Position numbers and translations under genes: made by a program. Below the pieces are notes generated by a model that searched no databases, was not told where the DNA came from, and was given only the letters and a program-made list of their open reading frames with translations. This document shows, one piece after another, positions 18,650-27,504 of a stretch of DNA of 64,000 nucleotides (position 1 is the stretch's first letter; every line of letters starts with the position of its first letter). This DNA is from Cupriavidus necator (GTDB lineage Bacteria > Pseudomonadota > Gammaproteobacteria > Burkholderiales > Burkholderiaceae): positions 2,666,001 through 2,730,000 of the forward strand of contig CP074381.1 of assembly GCA_022041995.1 (NCBI GenBank). The letters run 5' to 3'.

Positions 18650-19509
18650 TACCGCCTGCCCTCCTTTTGCCCCACTGCCTGCGGCCTGGCGATCCAGTCG
18701 CGGTAGGCCGGGTGCTCGCGCAGCGTCGCGAAACAGAATCCCTTGCGCTCAAGACCGGCGAGCAGCGGCTCCAGCACGCCAGGCGCCCACGGATCCTTGC
18801 GCGACCAGATGCCCAGGTGCGCCATGGTGATATCGCCGTCGCGCAGGCTGGCCAGCGCGCGCTCCAGCAGCACCGCGTTGGGATAGCGGTCGGACGACAG
18901 CTCATCGCCCAGGAACCCCGCCGGCGCCCAGCCGACGTGGCGGAAGCCGCACCGTTCGGCCCATTGCACAGTCTGCGGCGCGGTGCGCCCGCCGGGGGCG
19001 CGCCACAGCGGCACCATGTCGGCGCCGGTCATACCGTGGAAAGCGTCGGCGCTGCGCCGCAGCTCCTGGCAGAATCCAGCGGCGTCCATGGCCATGTCCT
19101 TGCCCGCCTGCGTGCCGAACTGCGGCCGCATGGTCACATGCCCGGCGCGCACGCTGCGCAGGTAGACATGGTCGAAGGTGTGCGTGCCGAAGGCGTGGCC
19201 GTCGGCCACCAGCGCCTTCCAGTACGGCGCCCAGGATGGGTCCAGCGAACTGTCCTGGCGCACGGTCGGCTCATTGGCCAGGAAGAAGGTGGCGCGGATA
19301 TGGTGGCGGCGCAGCGTGTCGGCGATCAGCTGCGCCTGGCTCATGCTGCCGGTGTCGAAGGTCAGGTAGAGCGTGCCGGCCAGGCACGCTTTGGCGGCGG
19401 GCTTGGGGACATCAGCCGCCTGCAGCGCGGCCGGCAGGCCGCAGGCAAGCGCCAGCGCAGCCAGCAGCTTGCCCAGCCATGCGGATCGCGATGCCCTGGT
19501 GTGGTCCAT
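18649..19509 (-). CDS. Secreted polysaccharide deacetylase-like protein
   Basis: A 286-residue protein with a signal peptide (AWLGKLLAALALACGLPAAL, likely cleavage after LQA at about 31). The NodB-type domain shows motif 1 LTFDTG at residues 49-54, motif 2 HTFDH at 110-114 (the His-x3-His metal ligands) and LWRAPGG later. In motif 1 the second Asp of the usual TFDDG, which binds the metal, is Thr; this variant occurs in the wider family but may alter activity. The substrate (chitin, peptidoglycan or exopolysaccharide) is unknown. It starts 18 bases after the beta-propeller gene and its stop overlaps the desaturase start. Confidence 0.83.
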   Translation of the reverse strand: MDHTRASRSAWLGKLLAALALACGLPAALQAADVPKPAAKACLAGTLYLTFDTGSMSQAQLIADTLRRHHIRATFFLANEPTVRQDSSLDPSWAPYWKALVADGHAFGTHTFDHVYLRSVRAGHVTMRPQFGTQAGKDMAMDAAGFCQELRRSADAFHGMTGADMVPLWRAPGGRTAPQTVQWAERCGFRHVGWAPAGFLGDELSSDRYPNAVLLERALASLRDGDITMAHLGIWSRKDPWAPGVLEPLLAGLERKGFCFATLREHPAYRDWIARPQAVGQKEGRR

Positions 19510-19527
19510 GGTCCCTGCCCTGCCCGG

Positions 19528-20526
19528 TCAATACAGCGGCGCGCGCGTGCGGAAATAGATGCCGTGCGGCGAGCGCCCGACGCGCACGGTCTTGACCAGC
19601 TTGCGGCTGGCCACGTCGACCAGGCCGACCGAGCGCGCCCAGCGGAAGGTGACCCACAGCGTCTTGCCGTCGGCGGTCAGCTCCATGTCGTCCGGGCCCG
19701 GCGGCAGGCCGGTGATGTCGCCGACCTTGGCCAGCGTCTGCTGGTCGATGATGCTGATGCTGCCCGTGACCCGGTTGCTGAGGAACAGATGGCGCTTGTC
19801 GCCGACGGCGCGGAAGTTGTGCGCGCCCTTGCCGGTCTGGATCTGCTTGACCACCGTGCGCGTGCGCCAGTCGATCACGGCCACGTAATCAGCCCCGGTC
19901 ATGCCGACCAGCAGGTATTTCTGGTCCGGCGTGACCCAGATGCCCGCCGGCGCCGAGCCGGTTTCCATGCGCCACATCACGTTCTGCGTGACCAGGTCGA
20001 TGGCTACCACCTCATTGGAGTCCTGCAGCGTGATGAAGGCGATGCGGCTGTCGGCGGTAAAGGCGATATGGCTGGGGGTCTTGGCCAGCGGGAACTGCTT
20101 GGCCAGCTTCAGCGCCTTGCCGTCCCAGCGGTAGAGGTCGACACGGTCGAGCCGGTTGCCGGTGGCGACAAACCACTTCTGGTCCGGCGAGAAGCCGATC
20201 TGGTACGGGTCGTCGACATTGGGCACGCGCTGCTGGACCTTGCCCGAGACCGGGTCCAGGAACACCAGGTCGTTGCCGACCGCGTTGGCAATGATCAGCG
20301 ACTTGTCGTCCGGCGTGGCGATCAGGTGGTGCGGTTCCTTGCCGATCGGGAAGGTCTCCAGCACCTTCTGGGTATCCTTGTCGATCAGAGTGACAGTTGC
20401 ATCACCCGAATTCAGGATCACCACCACTTCCGCCGATGCCGGTGCGGCCAGCAGGCCCAGCGCCAGGGCGCCCACCGTGAAACCACCAGCTACAACACGA
20501 CGCAATGCGAACTGCAGCGCAAACAT
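19528..20526 (-). CDS. Periplasmic YVTN-type beta-propeller protein
   Basis: A 332-residue protein with a signal peptide (cleavage near PASA, residue 32). It has about seven repeats of the type NSGDATVTLIDKDTQKVLETF and VAIDLVTQNVMWRMETG, the YVTN/NHL-like beta-propeller pattern (YncE family). Such proteins serve as binding platforms. It begins the three-gene set with the deacetylase and desaturase, so it may bind the substrate or modify the same cell-surface product, but this is inference. It may be lipid- or dehydrogenase-associated instead, as some YVTN proteins accompany PQQ or cytochrome systems. No cofactor motif is seen. Confidence 0.8.
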   Translation of the reverse strand: MFALQFALRRVVAGGFTVGALALGLLAAPASAEVVVILNSGDATVTLIDKDTQKVLETFPIGKEPHHLIATPDDKSLIIANAVGNDLVFLDPVSGKVQQRVPNVDDPYQIGFSPDQKWFVATGNRLDRVDLYRWDGKALKLAKQFPLAKTPSHIAFTADSRIAFITLQDSNEVVAIDLVTQNVMWRMETGSAPAGIWVTPDQKYLLVGMTGADYVAVIDWRTRTVVKQIQTGKGAHNFRAVGDKRHLFLSNRVTGSISIIDQQTLAKVGDITGLPPGPDDMELTADGKTLWVTFRWARSVGLVDVASRKLVKTVRVGRSPHGIYFRTRAPLY

Positions 20527-20669
20527 AAGACCCGCCAGAAGAAGACTGAACCGGCGATTCTAACGGTTGAGCATGAGAATCCGCTGACGTCCAGACTGAT
20601 CACCATCAAGATTTTGGCAGATTGTTGCGCCGGAGCGACCAATTGTGGTTCGCCCCGGCATTCCGACGT

Positions 20670-23600
20670 TCAGCGCTGCATCGATTCCCACACCTTCTGC
20701 AGCCGCTTGACCGACATCGGCACCGGTGTGCGCAGCTCCTGGGCGAACAGCGCGATGCGCAGTTCCTCCAGCATCCAGCGGAATTCCTCCAGCCGCGCGT
20801 CCTCGCCGCCGCGGCCCTGGGTGCGCAGCTGCTTTTCGGACCGCTGCCACTGCTGTACCAGCGGCGCCATCTCCTGCGTGCGCTGCGTGTCGCGCGCCGG
20901 GTCGCCCTTGAGCTTGTCGACCCGCATGGCGATGCCCTTCAGGTAGCGCGGGAAATGGACCAGCTGCGTGTACGGGGTCTCGTCGACAAAGCGCTTGCCC
21001 ATCAGCCGCCCGAGCTGCGCTTCCATGTCCGCATGGGGCCCGGCGAACGGCTTGGCCTGCAGCAGCTTGCGCGGCAGTCCGGCGTACTCGGCCAGGATCG
21101 TCCCCACCAGCCGCGCGATCTCCTGCGCCAGCAGCGACAGCCGGGTGCGGCCCTCGTCCTTGCGCGCATTGAACTCGGCCTCGTTGCGCGGCAGCGGCGC
21201 CTGCATGCAGGCACGCTCCAGCGCCAGCATCACGATCTGCTCGCGCAGCATCTCCTGCGTGCCCAGCGTCATGTACTGCATCGCCATCTGCTGCAGGCCC
21301 GGGATGTTCTTCTCGATGAACTTGACCTGCTCGCGCAGCTGCAGCGCAAACAGCCGGCGCAGCCCCAGGTGGTGGACGCGGGCGGCTTCCTGCGGGTCGT
21401 CAAAGACTTCCACGTCGCAGTGCGTGCCGCGGTCGACCAGCGCAGGGTAGCCGAACAGGGTCTGGCTGCCCTTGCGGATCTCCAGCAGCTCGGGCAGCTC
21501 ACCGAAGGTCCACCCGGTCAGGCCCTCGTACTTGCCGGGCTCGGCCGCGGCCAGCGGCACCGCCTGCTCCGGCGCCTGGGTTGCCGCCTGTGCCGCGGCT
21601 TGCGCGGCCACCCGCTGGAACGACTGCTGCGCCTGCCCGCCCAGCTCGGCGCGCAACTGGGCCAGGTTGCGGCCCATCTCAAGCTGGCGGCCGTGCTCGT
21701 CGACCACCTTGAAGTTCATCGTATGGTGCGCGGGCAGCGTTTCCAGCTTGAAGTCGGCCCGCTTTACCATGGTGCCGGTCTGCTCGCGGATATCGGCGAT
21801 CAGCACATCCAGCAGTTCGCCCTCGCCAAGCGGCTGGCGTGCGACAAAGCCCGCCGCATATTCCGGCAGCGGCACGCAGTGGCGGCGCAGCTTCTGCGGC
21901 AGCGACTTGAGCAGCAGGTGCACCTTCTCCCTGATCATGCCCGGCACCAGCCAGTCGGCGCGCTCCTGGCGCACCTGGTTGAGTGCGTACAGCGGCACGG
22001 TCAGGGTCACGCCGTCGCGGTGGCTGCCTGGCTCGAAGTGGTAAGTCAGCCCCATGTCCACCCCGGCCACGTTCATGGCCTTGGGGAACAGGTCGGTGGT
22101 GATGCCGGCCGCCTCGTGCCGCATCAGCTCGTCGCGGTTCAGGTACAGCAGCTTGCGGTCCTTGGCGCTGTCGGCCTGGTACCACTGCTCGAAGGTGGCC
22201 TGCTGGCAGATGTCGGCGGGAATCGCGCGATCGTAGAAGGCGTAGATCAGTTCGTCGTCGACCAGCACGTCCTGGCGGCGCGACTTGTGCTCCAGGTTCT
22301 CGATTTCGCGCACCAGGCGCTGGTTGTGCGCATAGAACGGCAGGCGCGTATCGAACTCGCCCTCGACCAGCGCGCGGCGGATAAAGATCTCGCGCGCTTC
22401 CTGCGGGTTCATCGGGCCGTAGTGCACGCGGCGGTGCTGGTAGACCACCAGCCCGTACAGCGTGGCGCGCTCCAGCGCCAGCACCTGGCCCGCCTTCTTT
22501 TCCCAGTGCGGATCGCTCCAGCTGACCCTGAGCAGGTGGCGGCCCACCTGTTCCAGCCATTCCGGCTCGATGCGCGCCAGCGTGCGCGCGAACAGCCGGC
22601 TGGTCTCGACCAGCTCGGCGGCCACGATCCAGCGCCCGACCTTGCGCGCGATCAGCGAGCCCGGCCAGAGGTGGAACTTGATGCCGCGCGCGCCCAGGTA
22701 TTCGCGGCCCTTGCCGTCGCCGTCCTCGATGCGGCAGCCGACATTGCCCAGCAGGCCGGTCAGCAGCGCCTTGTGCACCTGCTCATAGGTGGGCTCGCTG
22801 TCGTTCAGGCGCCAGCCCTGCTCGGTCACCGTGGTCATGAGCTGCGAATGCACGTCACGCCACTCGCGCAGCCGCAGGTGCGAAAGGAAGTGGGCGCGGC
22901 ACTGGTCCTGCAACTGGCGGTTGGACTTCTTGTGCGCGACCGCGTCCTCGAACCACTTCCACAGTTTGACCCAGCCCAGGAACTCGGACTTCTCGTCCAT
23001 GAACTTGCGATGCGCCTGGTCGGCGGCTTCCTGCGCTTCCTGCGGGCGGTCGCGCGGGTCCTGCACCGACAGCGCGCTGGCGATGACCAGCACCTCGCGC
23101 AGGCACTGGTGCTCGCGCGCGGCCAGGATCATGCGCGCCACGCGCGGGTCCAGCGGCAGCTTGGCCAGCTGGCGCCCGGTGGCGGTAAGCTGGTTGGCGT
23201 CGTCGACCGCACCCAGTTCCTGCAGCAGCTGGTAGCCGTCGGCAACGGCGCGGCCCAGCGGCGGCTCGATAAACGGGAACGACTCGATCTCGGTCAGCCG
23301 CAGCGCCTTCATGCGCAGGATCACCGCGGCCAGCGACGAGCGCAGGATCTCGGGGTCGGTAAAGCGCGGACGGCCGGTGAAATCGGACTCTTCATACAGG
23401 CGGATGCACACGCCGTTGGCAACCCGGCCGCAACGGCCGGCGCGCTGGTTGGCGGCGGCCTGCGAGATCGACTCTACCTGCAGTTGCTCGACCTTGTTGC
23501 GATACGAGTAGCGCTTGACCCGCGCCAGCCCGGTATCGACCACATAACGGATGCCCGGCACCGTCAGCGAGGTTTCGGCGACGTTGGTCGCCAGCACGAT

Positions 23601-24707
23601 GCGCCGTGCGTTGGACGGCTTGAACACCCGCTCCTGCTCCTGCACCGACAGCCGCGCAAACAGCGGCAGGATCTCGGTATGCGGCGGGTGGTGCTTGCGC
23701 AGCGCCTCGGCGGCCTCGCGGATCTCGCGCTCGCCAGGCAGGAAGACCAGCACATCGCCCGGGCCGACGCGGCACAGCTCGTCGACCGCCTCGACAATGC
23801 CGTCGTACAGGTCGCGCTCGCGTGCCTGCGGGCTGCGCGGCGCGCCCGCGGGCACGTCCTCGGTGATCGGACGGTAACGCACTTCCACCGGGTACAAGCG
23901 GCCGCTGACCTCGATCACCGGCGCCGGCTTGTCGCCCGAAGCGAAATGCTGGGCAAAGCGCTGGGCATCGATGGTGGCAGAGGTGATGATCACCTTCAGG
24001 TCCGGGCGCTTTGGCAGGATCTGGCGCAGGTAGCCGATCAGGAAGTCGATGTTCAGGCTGCGCTCGTGCGCCTCATCGATGATCAGCGTGTCGTAGGCGC
24101 GCAGCAGCGGATCGTTCTGGGTCTCGGCCAGCAGGATGCCGTCGGTCATCAGCTTGACCGACGCCCCCGACGACATGGTGTCGTTGAAACGCACCTGGTA
24201 GCCCACATGCTCGCCCAGCGGCGTGCCGATTTCCTGCGCGATGCGCTTGGCGGTCGAGGTGGCGGCGATGCGCCGCGGCTGGGTGTGGCCGATCAGCCCC
24301 CCACCCTCGCGCCCCGGGCCGCGCCCGATCGACAGGCAGATCTTGGGCAGCTGGGTGGTCTTGCCCGAGCCGGTCTCGCCCGAGACGATCACCACCTGGT
24401 TGGCCAGCAGCGCCGCGGCGATCTCGTCGCGGCGGCCGGAGACCGGCAGGGCCTCCGGGAAGGTGATTGGCGGCAGCGGGTTGACCGGCCTTGGCGCACG
24501 CGGCGCACGCGGCTCGCGGGGCCCGCGTGGCGGGCGCTGCCCGGCGTCACCGGCCGGCCGGGCAGCGGCTGGCTGCGCACGGACGTCCGGCTTCCTGACC
24601 GGGCCTGGGGCCGGCCGGGACTGGGTTGGGGAGGCGGACTGGCCGGCACCGGCGCGCTGGCTCGGCGCGGCGGGTGGTTTAGGCTTGACGGGGCGTTGTT
24701 CTGACAT
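20670..24707 (-). CDS. hrpA: ATP-dependent RNA helicase HrpA
   Basis: A 1345-residue DEAH-box helicase of the usual length for HrpA. An Arg/Pro/Ala-rich disordered tail of about 85 residues precedes the core. Walker A GETGSGKTT (about 110-118), DEAH in LIIDEAHERSL (about 210) and SAT in ITSATIDAQRF are visible, followed by motif VI NQRAGRCGRV and the long HA2/OB/DUF3418 C-terminal part. It acts on RNA, with roles in mRNA processing and ribosome rescue reported in E. coli. It starts 23 bases from argA in the opposite direction and shares a palindromic -10 region with it. The long open frame on the opposite strand is a composition effect. Confidence 0.95.
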   Translation of the reverse strand: MSEQRPVKPKPPAAPSQRAGAGQSASPTQSRPAPGPVRKPDVRAQPAAARPAGDAGQRPPRGPREPRAPRAPRPVNPLPPITFPEALPVSGRRDEIAAALLANQVVIVSGETGSGKTTQLPKICLSIGRGPGREGGGLIGHTQPRRIAATSTAKRIAQEIGTPLGEHVGYQVRFNDTMSSGASVKLMTDGILLAETQNDPLLRAYDTLIIDEAHERSLNIDFLIGYLRQILPKRPDLKVIITSATIDAQRFAQHFASGDKPAPVIEVSGRLYPVEVRYRPITEDVPAGAPRSPQARERDLYDGIVEAVDELCRVGPGDVLVFLPGEREIREAAEALRKHHPPHTEILPLFARLSVQEQERVFKPSNARRIVLATNVAETSLTVPGIRYVVDTGLARVKRYSYRNKVEQLQVESISQAAANQRAGRCGRVANGVCIRLYEESDFTGRPRFTDPEILRSSLAAVILRMKALRLTEIESFPFIEPPLGRAVADGYQLLQELGAVDDANQLTATGRQLAKLPLDPRVARMILAAREHQCLREVLVIASALSVQDPRDRPQEAQEAADQAHRKFMDEKSEFLGWVKLWKWFEDAVAHKKSNRQLQDQCRAHFLSHLRLREWRDVHSQLMTTVTEQGWRLNDSEPTYEQVHKALLTGLLGNVGCRIEDGDGKGREYLGARGIKFHLWPGSLIARKVGRWIVAAELVETSRLFARTLARIEPEWLEQVGRHLLRVSWSDPHWEKKAGQVLALERATLYGLVVYQHRRVHYGPMNPQEAREIFIRRALVEGEFDTRLPFYAHNQRLVREIENLEHKSRRQDVLVDDELIYAFYDRAIPADICQQATFEQWYQADSAKDRKLLYLNRDELMRHEAAGITTDLFPKAMNVAGVDMGLTYHFEPGSHRDGVTLTVPLYALNQVRQERADWLVPGMIREKVHLLLKSLPQKLRRHCVPLPEYAAGFVARQPLGEGELLDVLIADIREQTGTMVKRADFKLETLPAHHTMNFKVVDEHGRQLEMGRNLAQLRAELGGQAQQSFQRVAAQAAAQAATQAPEQAVPLAAAEPGKYEGLTGWTFGELPELLEIRKGSQTLFGYPALVDRGTHCDVEVFDDPQEAARVHHLGLRRLFALQLREQVKFIEKNIPGLQQMAMQYMTLGTQEMLREQIVMLALERACMQAPLPRNEAEFNARKDEGRTRLSLLAQEIARLVGTILAEYAGLPRKLLQAKPFAGPHADMEAQLGRLMGKRFVDETPYTQLVHFPRYLKGIAMRVDKLKGDPARDTQRTQEMAPLVQQWQRSEKQLRTQGRGGEDARLEEFRWMLEELRIALFAQELRTPVPMSVKRLQKVWESMQR

Positions 24708-24713
24708 TGGCCG

Positions 24714-24725
24714 GGATTATAATCC
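24714..24725. promoter_or_regulatory. Symmetric bidirectional -10 palindrome between hrpA and argA
   Basis: GGATTATAATCC is a perfect 12-bp palindrome. It reads TATAAT on the plus strand at 24718-24723 (7 bases before the argA ATG at 24731) and on the minus strand at 24721-24716 (8 bases before the hrpA ATG at 24707). No Shine-Dalgarno precedes either gene. The -35 regions are weak: GTTGTT at the correct distance on the plus strand and no clear match on the minus strand. Confidence 0.65.
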
Positions 24726-24730
24726 GCGGG

Positions 24731-26197
24731 ATGAACGCCAGAACCGACGCGCCGCAGACGGCGCCTGCCTCCTCACCCGCCGCCCCCGTGCCGGCGGAGC
24801 CGCCCGCGGCTGAACTCCCCGCGCCTGCCCCGACCTCTCCCGTGCCCGCCACCGCGGCGCCCACGGCGGCCGAGCCCGAGCGCAGCGGCCCCGACCACCA
24901 GCAGTTCGTCGACTGGCTGCGCATGGTGGCGCCGTATATCCATGCCTTCCGCGGCAAGACCTTTGTGATCGCCTTCGCCGGCGAGCTGGTCAAGTCGGGC
25001 GTGCTCAATGCGCTGGTCAACGACGTCGCGCTGCTGCACGCCATGGGCATGCAGATCGTGCTGGTGCACGGCTCGCGCCCGCAGGTGGAAGAACAGCTGG
25101 CGCTGCGCCATGTCGAGTCACAGTTCGTCGATGGCGTGCGCGTCACCGACAACGCCGCGCTCGAATGCGCCAAGGAGGCTGCCGGCGAGCTGCGCCTGGA
25201 CATCGAGGCCGCCTTCAGCCAGGGCCTGCCCAATACGCCGATGGCCGGCGCCCAGCTGTCGGTGATCTCCGGCAACTTCGTCACCGCGCGCCCGGTCGGC
25301 ATCGTCAACGGCACTGACTACCAGCACACCGGCCTGGTTCGCAAGATCGACGCCGAGTCCGTGCGCATGTCGCTGTCGCACGGCAAGGTGGTGCTGCTGT
25401 CGCCGCTGGGCTTCTCGCCCACCGGCCAGGCCTTCAACCTGTCGATGGAAGACGTGGCCAGCGCCACCGCCACGGCGCTCAAGGCCGACAAGCTGATCTT
25501 CATCACCGAGGTGCCGGGCGTGCCCGACCCGGTCGGCAAGATGATGCAGGAAATGTCGCTGCGCACCGCGGTGGAGCGCCTGCAGAACAAGCACCTGCCG
25601 CCGGACGTGGCCAATTACCTGCAGCACCTGGTCAAGGCGCTCAAGGGCGGCGTGCCGCGTGCGCACCTGATCCCCTATTCGCTCGACGGCGCGGTGCTGC
25701 TGGAACTGTTCCTGCACGACGGCGTCGGCACCATGCTGTCCGACACCGACCTGGAAAGCCTGCGCGAAGCCACGCTCGACGACGTCGGCGGCATCGTCCA
25801 GCTGATCGCCCCGCTGGAGCAGGACGGCACGCTGGTGCCGCGCGGACGTCACCTGATCGAGCGCGATATCGCCAACTTCTCGGTGATCGAGCACGACGGC
25901 GTGCTGTTCGGCTGCGCGGCGCTCTACGACTACCCGCGCGAGAACATGGGCGAGATGGCCTGCCTGACGGTATCGCAGGAAGCCCAGGGCACCGGCGACG
26001 GCGAGCGCCTGCTCAAGCGCATCGAGCGCCGCGCCCGCGCGCTCGGCCTGGAAAAGCTGTTCGTGCTCACCACCCGGACCGAACACTGGTTCCTGAAGCG
26101 CGGTTTCGTCCACGCCAACGTCGACGACCTGCCCGAAGACAAGCGCAAGCTCTACAACTGGCAGCGCAAGTCCATGGTGCTGATGAAAAAGCTGTGA
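24731..26197 (+). CDS. argA: N-acetylglutamate synthase
   Basis: A 488-residue protein starting MNARTDAPQT. The first 55 or so residues are Ala/Pro-rich and probably disordered, an addition not found in E. coli ArgA (443 residues). Then comes an amino acid kinase domain (FVIAFAGELVKSG, LVHGSRPQVE) and a C-terminal GNAT acetyltransferase domain (FGCAALYDYP, CLTVSQEAQGTGDGERLL), followed by the NWQRKSMVLMKKL tail. It acetylates glutamate with acetyl-CoA, the first committed step of arginine biosynthesis, and is arginine-inhibited in related species. Divergent from hrpA with only 23 bases between the start codons. Confidence 0.94.
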   Translation: MNARTDAPQTAPASSPAAPVPAEPPAAELPAPAPTSPVPATAAPTAAEPERSGPDHQQFVDWLRMVAPYIHAFRGKTFVIAFAGELVKSGVLNALVNDVALLHAMGMQIVLVHGSRPQVEEQLALRHVESQFVDGVRVTDNAALECAKEAAGELRLDIEAAFSQGLPNTPMAGAQLSVISGNFVTARPVGIVNGTDYQHTGLVRKIDAESVRMSLSHGKVVLLSPLGFSPTGQAFNLSMEDVASATATALKADKLIFITEVPGVPDPVGKMMQEMSLRTAVERLQNKHLPPDVANYLQHLVKALKGGVPRAHLIPYSLDGAVLLELFLHDGVGTMLSDTDLESLREATLDDVGGIVQLIAPLEQDGTLVPRGRHLIERDIANFSVIEHDGVLFGCAALYDYPRENMGEMACLTVSQEAQGTGDGERLLKRIERRARALGLEKLFVLTTRTEHWFLKRGFVHANVDDLPEDKRKLYNWQRKSMVLMKKL

Positions 26198-26296
26198 TGC
26201 CGTAGGGGCAATCGCCGCCGCGCCGCGGCCCCGGTGCCCCGCTTGGCTACAATAGCGCCAGCGCCGAAGCTCTAACGAACATACCAAGGAGTCCCC

Positions 26297-26569
26297 ATGG
26301 CCCGCATGGTCCAATGCATCAAGCTGAACAAGGAAGCCGAAGGCCTCGACTTCCCGCCGCTGCCCGGCGAACTGGGCAAGAAGATCTGGCAAAGCGTGTC
26401 GAAGGAAGCCTGGGCTGGCTGGCTCAAGCACCAGACCATGCTGATCAACGAAAACCGCCTGAACATGGCCGATGCGCGCGCGCGCCAGTACCTGCTCAAG
26501 CAGACCGAAAAGTACTTCTTCGGTGAAGGCGCCGACCAGGCCCAGGGCTACGTGCCGCCGCAGTCCTGA
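26297..26569 (+). CDS. yggX: Probable Fe(II)-trafficking / oxidative damage protection protein
   Basis: A 90-residue protein that matches YggX in length and sequence: [21 protein letters not shown] with the conserved Cys at residue 7, then [16 protein letters not shown] and the C-terminal KYFFGEGAD. YggX limits iron-sulfur cluster damage by oxidants. A good ribosome binding site (AAGGAG) lies before the ATG, and a TACAAT -10 lies near 26247 with a short leader. It lies 99 bases after argA. A strong terminator follows. Confidence 0.95.
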   Translation: MARMVQCIKLNKEAEGLDFPPLPGELGKKIWQSVSKEAWAGWLKHQTMLINENRLNMADARARQYLLKQTEKYFFGEGADQAQGYVPPQS

Positions 26570-26587
26570 ACCGGACCGGCCAATGAC

Positions 26588-26615
26588 AAAAGGGGTGCCT
26601 CAGGCACCCCTTTTT
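26588..26615 (+). terminator. yggX rho-independent terminator
   Basis: AAAGGGGTGCC / GGCACCCCTTT stem with a TCA loop, followed by TTTTT. It can also work on the opposite strand for rpiA because the A run precedes the stem. Confidence 0.88.
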
Positions 26616-26637
26616 GCTTGGCAGCGGACGATTTTGC

Positions 26638-27324
26638 TCAGTAGTCCGTGCGCTGCACGCCGTCGCCGGTGCCCAGCAGCAGCACATCCGCGCCGCGCAG
26701 CGCGAACAGGCCCACCGTGACCACGCCCGGCACCTGGTTGACGGCGTGCTCCAGGCCGCGCGGATCGTCGATCTTCAGGCCGACCACGTCCAGGATCACA
26801 TTGCCGTTGTCGGTCTTGTAGATGCCGCCTTCCTTGGTCATGCGCAGGCGCGGCTGGCCACCCAGGGCCTGCAGCTTGCGCGCCACCGCGGCGCGTGCCA
26901 TCGGGATCACCTCGACCGGCAGCGGGAAGGTGCCCATGGTCTGGACCAGCTTGCTGCCGTCGGCGATGCAGACAAAGCGCTTTGCGACCGAGGCCACGAT
27001 CTTCTCGCGCGTGAGCGCCCCGCCGCCGCCCTTGATCATGGCGCCGCTGGCATCGATCTCGTCGGCGCCGTCGACATACACCGGGATCTCGTCGACCTCG
27101 TTCAGGTCCAGCACCTTGAAGCCGTGCTGCTGCAGGCGGCGCGTGGACGCCTCGGAACTCGACACCGCACCGGCGAAGCGCTCCTTGAATGCCGCCACGG
27201 CGTCAATGAAGAGATTGGCGGTGGAGCCTGTGCCCACGCCGAGCACCGCCCCTTCGGGCACTTCCTGCTTCACGTAGTCGGCGGCGGCTTGCGCGACCAG
27301 CGCCTTGAGTTCATCCTGAGTCAT
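26638..27324 (-). CDS. rpiA: Ribose-5-phosphate isomerase A
   Basis: A 228-residue protein, the standard RpiA length. Motifs are [11 protein letters not shown] near residue 29, VDGADEID near residue 85, the following [13 protein letters not shown], and DG(S/N)K-type KLV later. It interconverts ribose 5-phosphate and ribulose 5-phosphate in the non-oxidative pentose phosphate pathway. The divergent neighbour tal encodes transaldolase in the same pathway. A TACACT -10 lies about 35 bases upstream of its start on the minus strand. Confidence 0.95.
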   Translation of the reverse strand: MTQDELKALVAQAAADYVKQEVPEGAVLGVGTGSTANLFIDAVAAFKERFAGAVSSSEASTRRLQQHGFKVLDLNEVDEIPVYVDGADEIDASGAMIKGGGGALTREKIVASVAKRFVCIADGSKLVQTMGTFPLPVEVIPMARAAVARKLQALGGQPRLRMTKEGGIYKTDNGNVILDVVGLKIDDPRGLEHAVNQVPGVVTVGLFALRGADVLLLGTGDGVQRTDY

Positions 27325-27504
27325 GACAACAGCCAGATTGCGTTGGGGGAAACGCGTAGTGTAGCGGATTGCGGCGGCAGGTCACGCGGGCGACGGTACA
27401 ATGGATCAGGCTAGGGTGCCGGGTGCGCGCCCCGTATGCGACCTGCGCGCCCCCTGATGCCCGCGAACGATTTTGCAGACGCTCAAGCAGACCAACTAGC
27501 GACC

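Noticed and set aside
20622..24704. A 1360-codon open frame on the strand opposite hrpA
   Set aside because: It mirrors a well-supported helicase gene in every domain. Long antisense frames are expected in GC-rich DNA with strong third-base bias, and its product has no recognisable domain.
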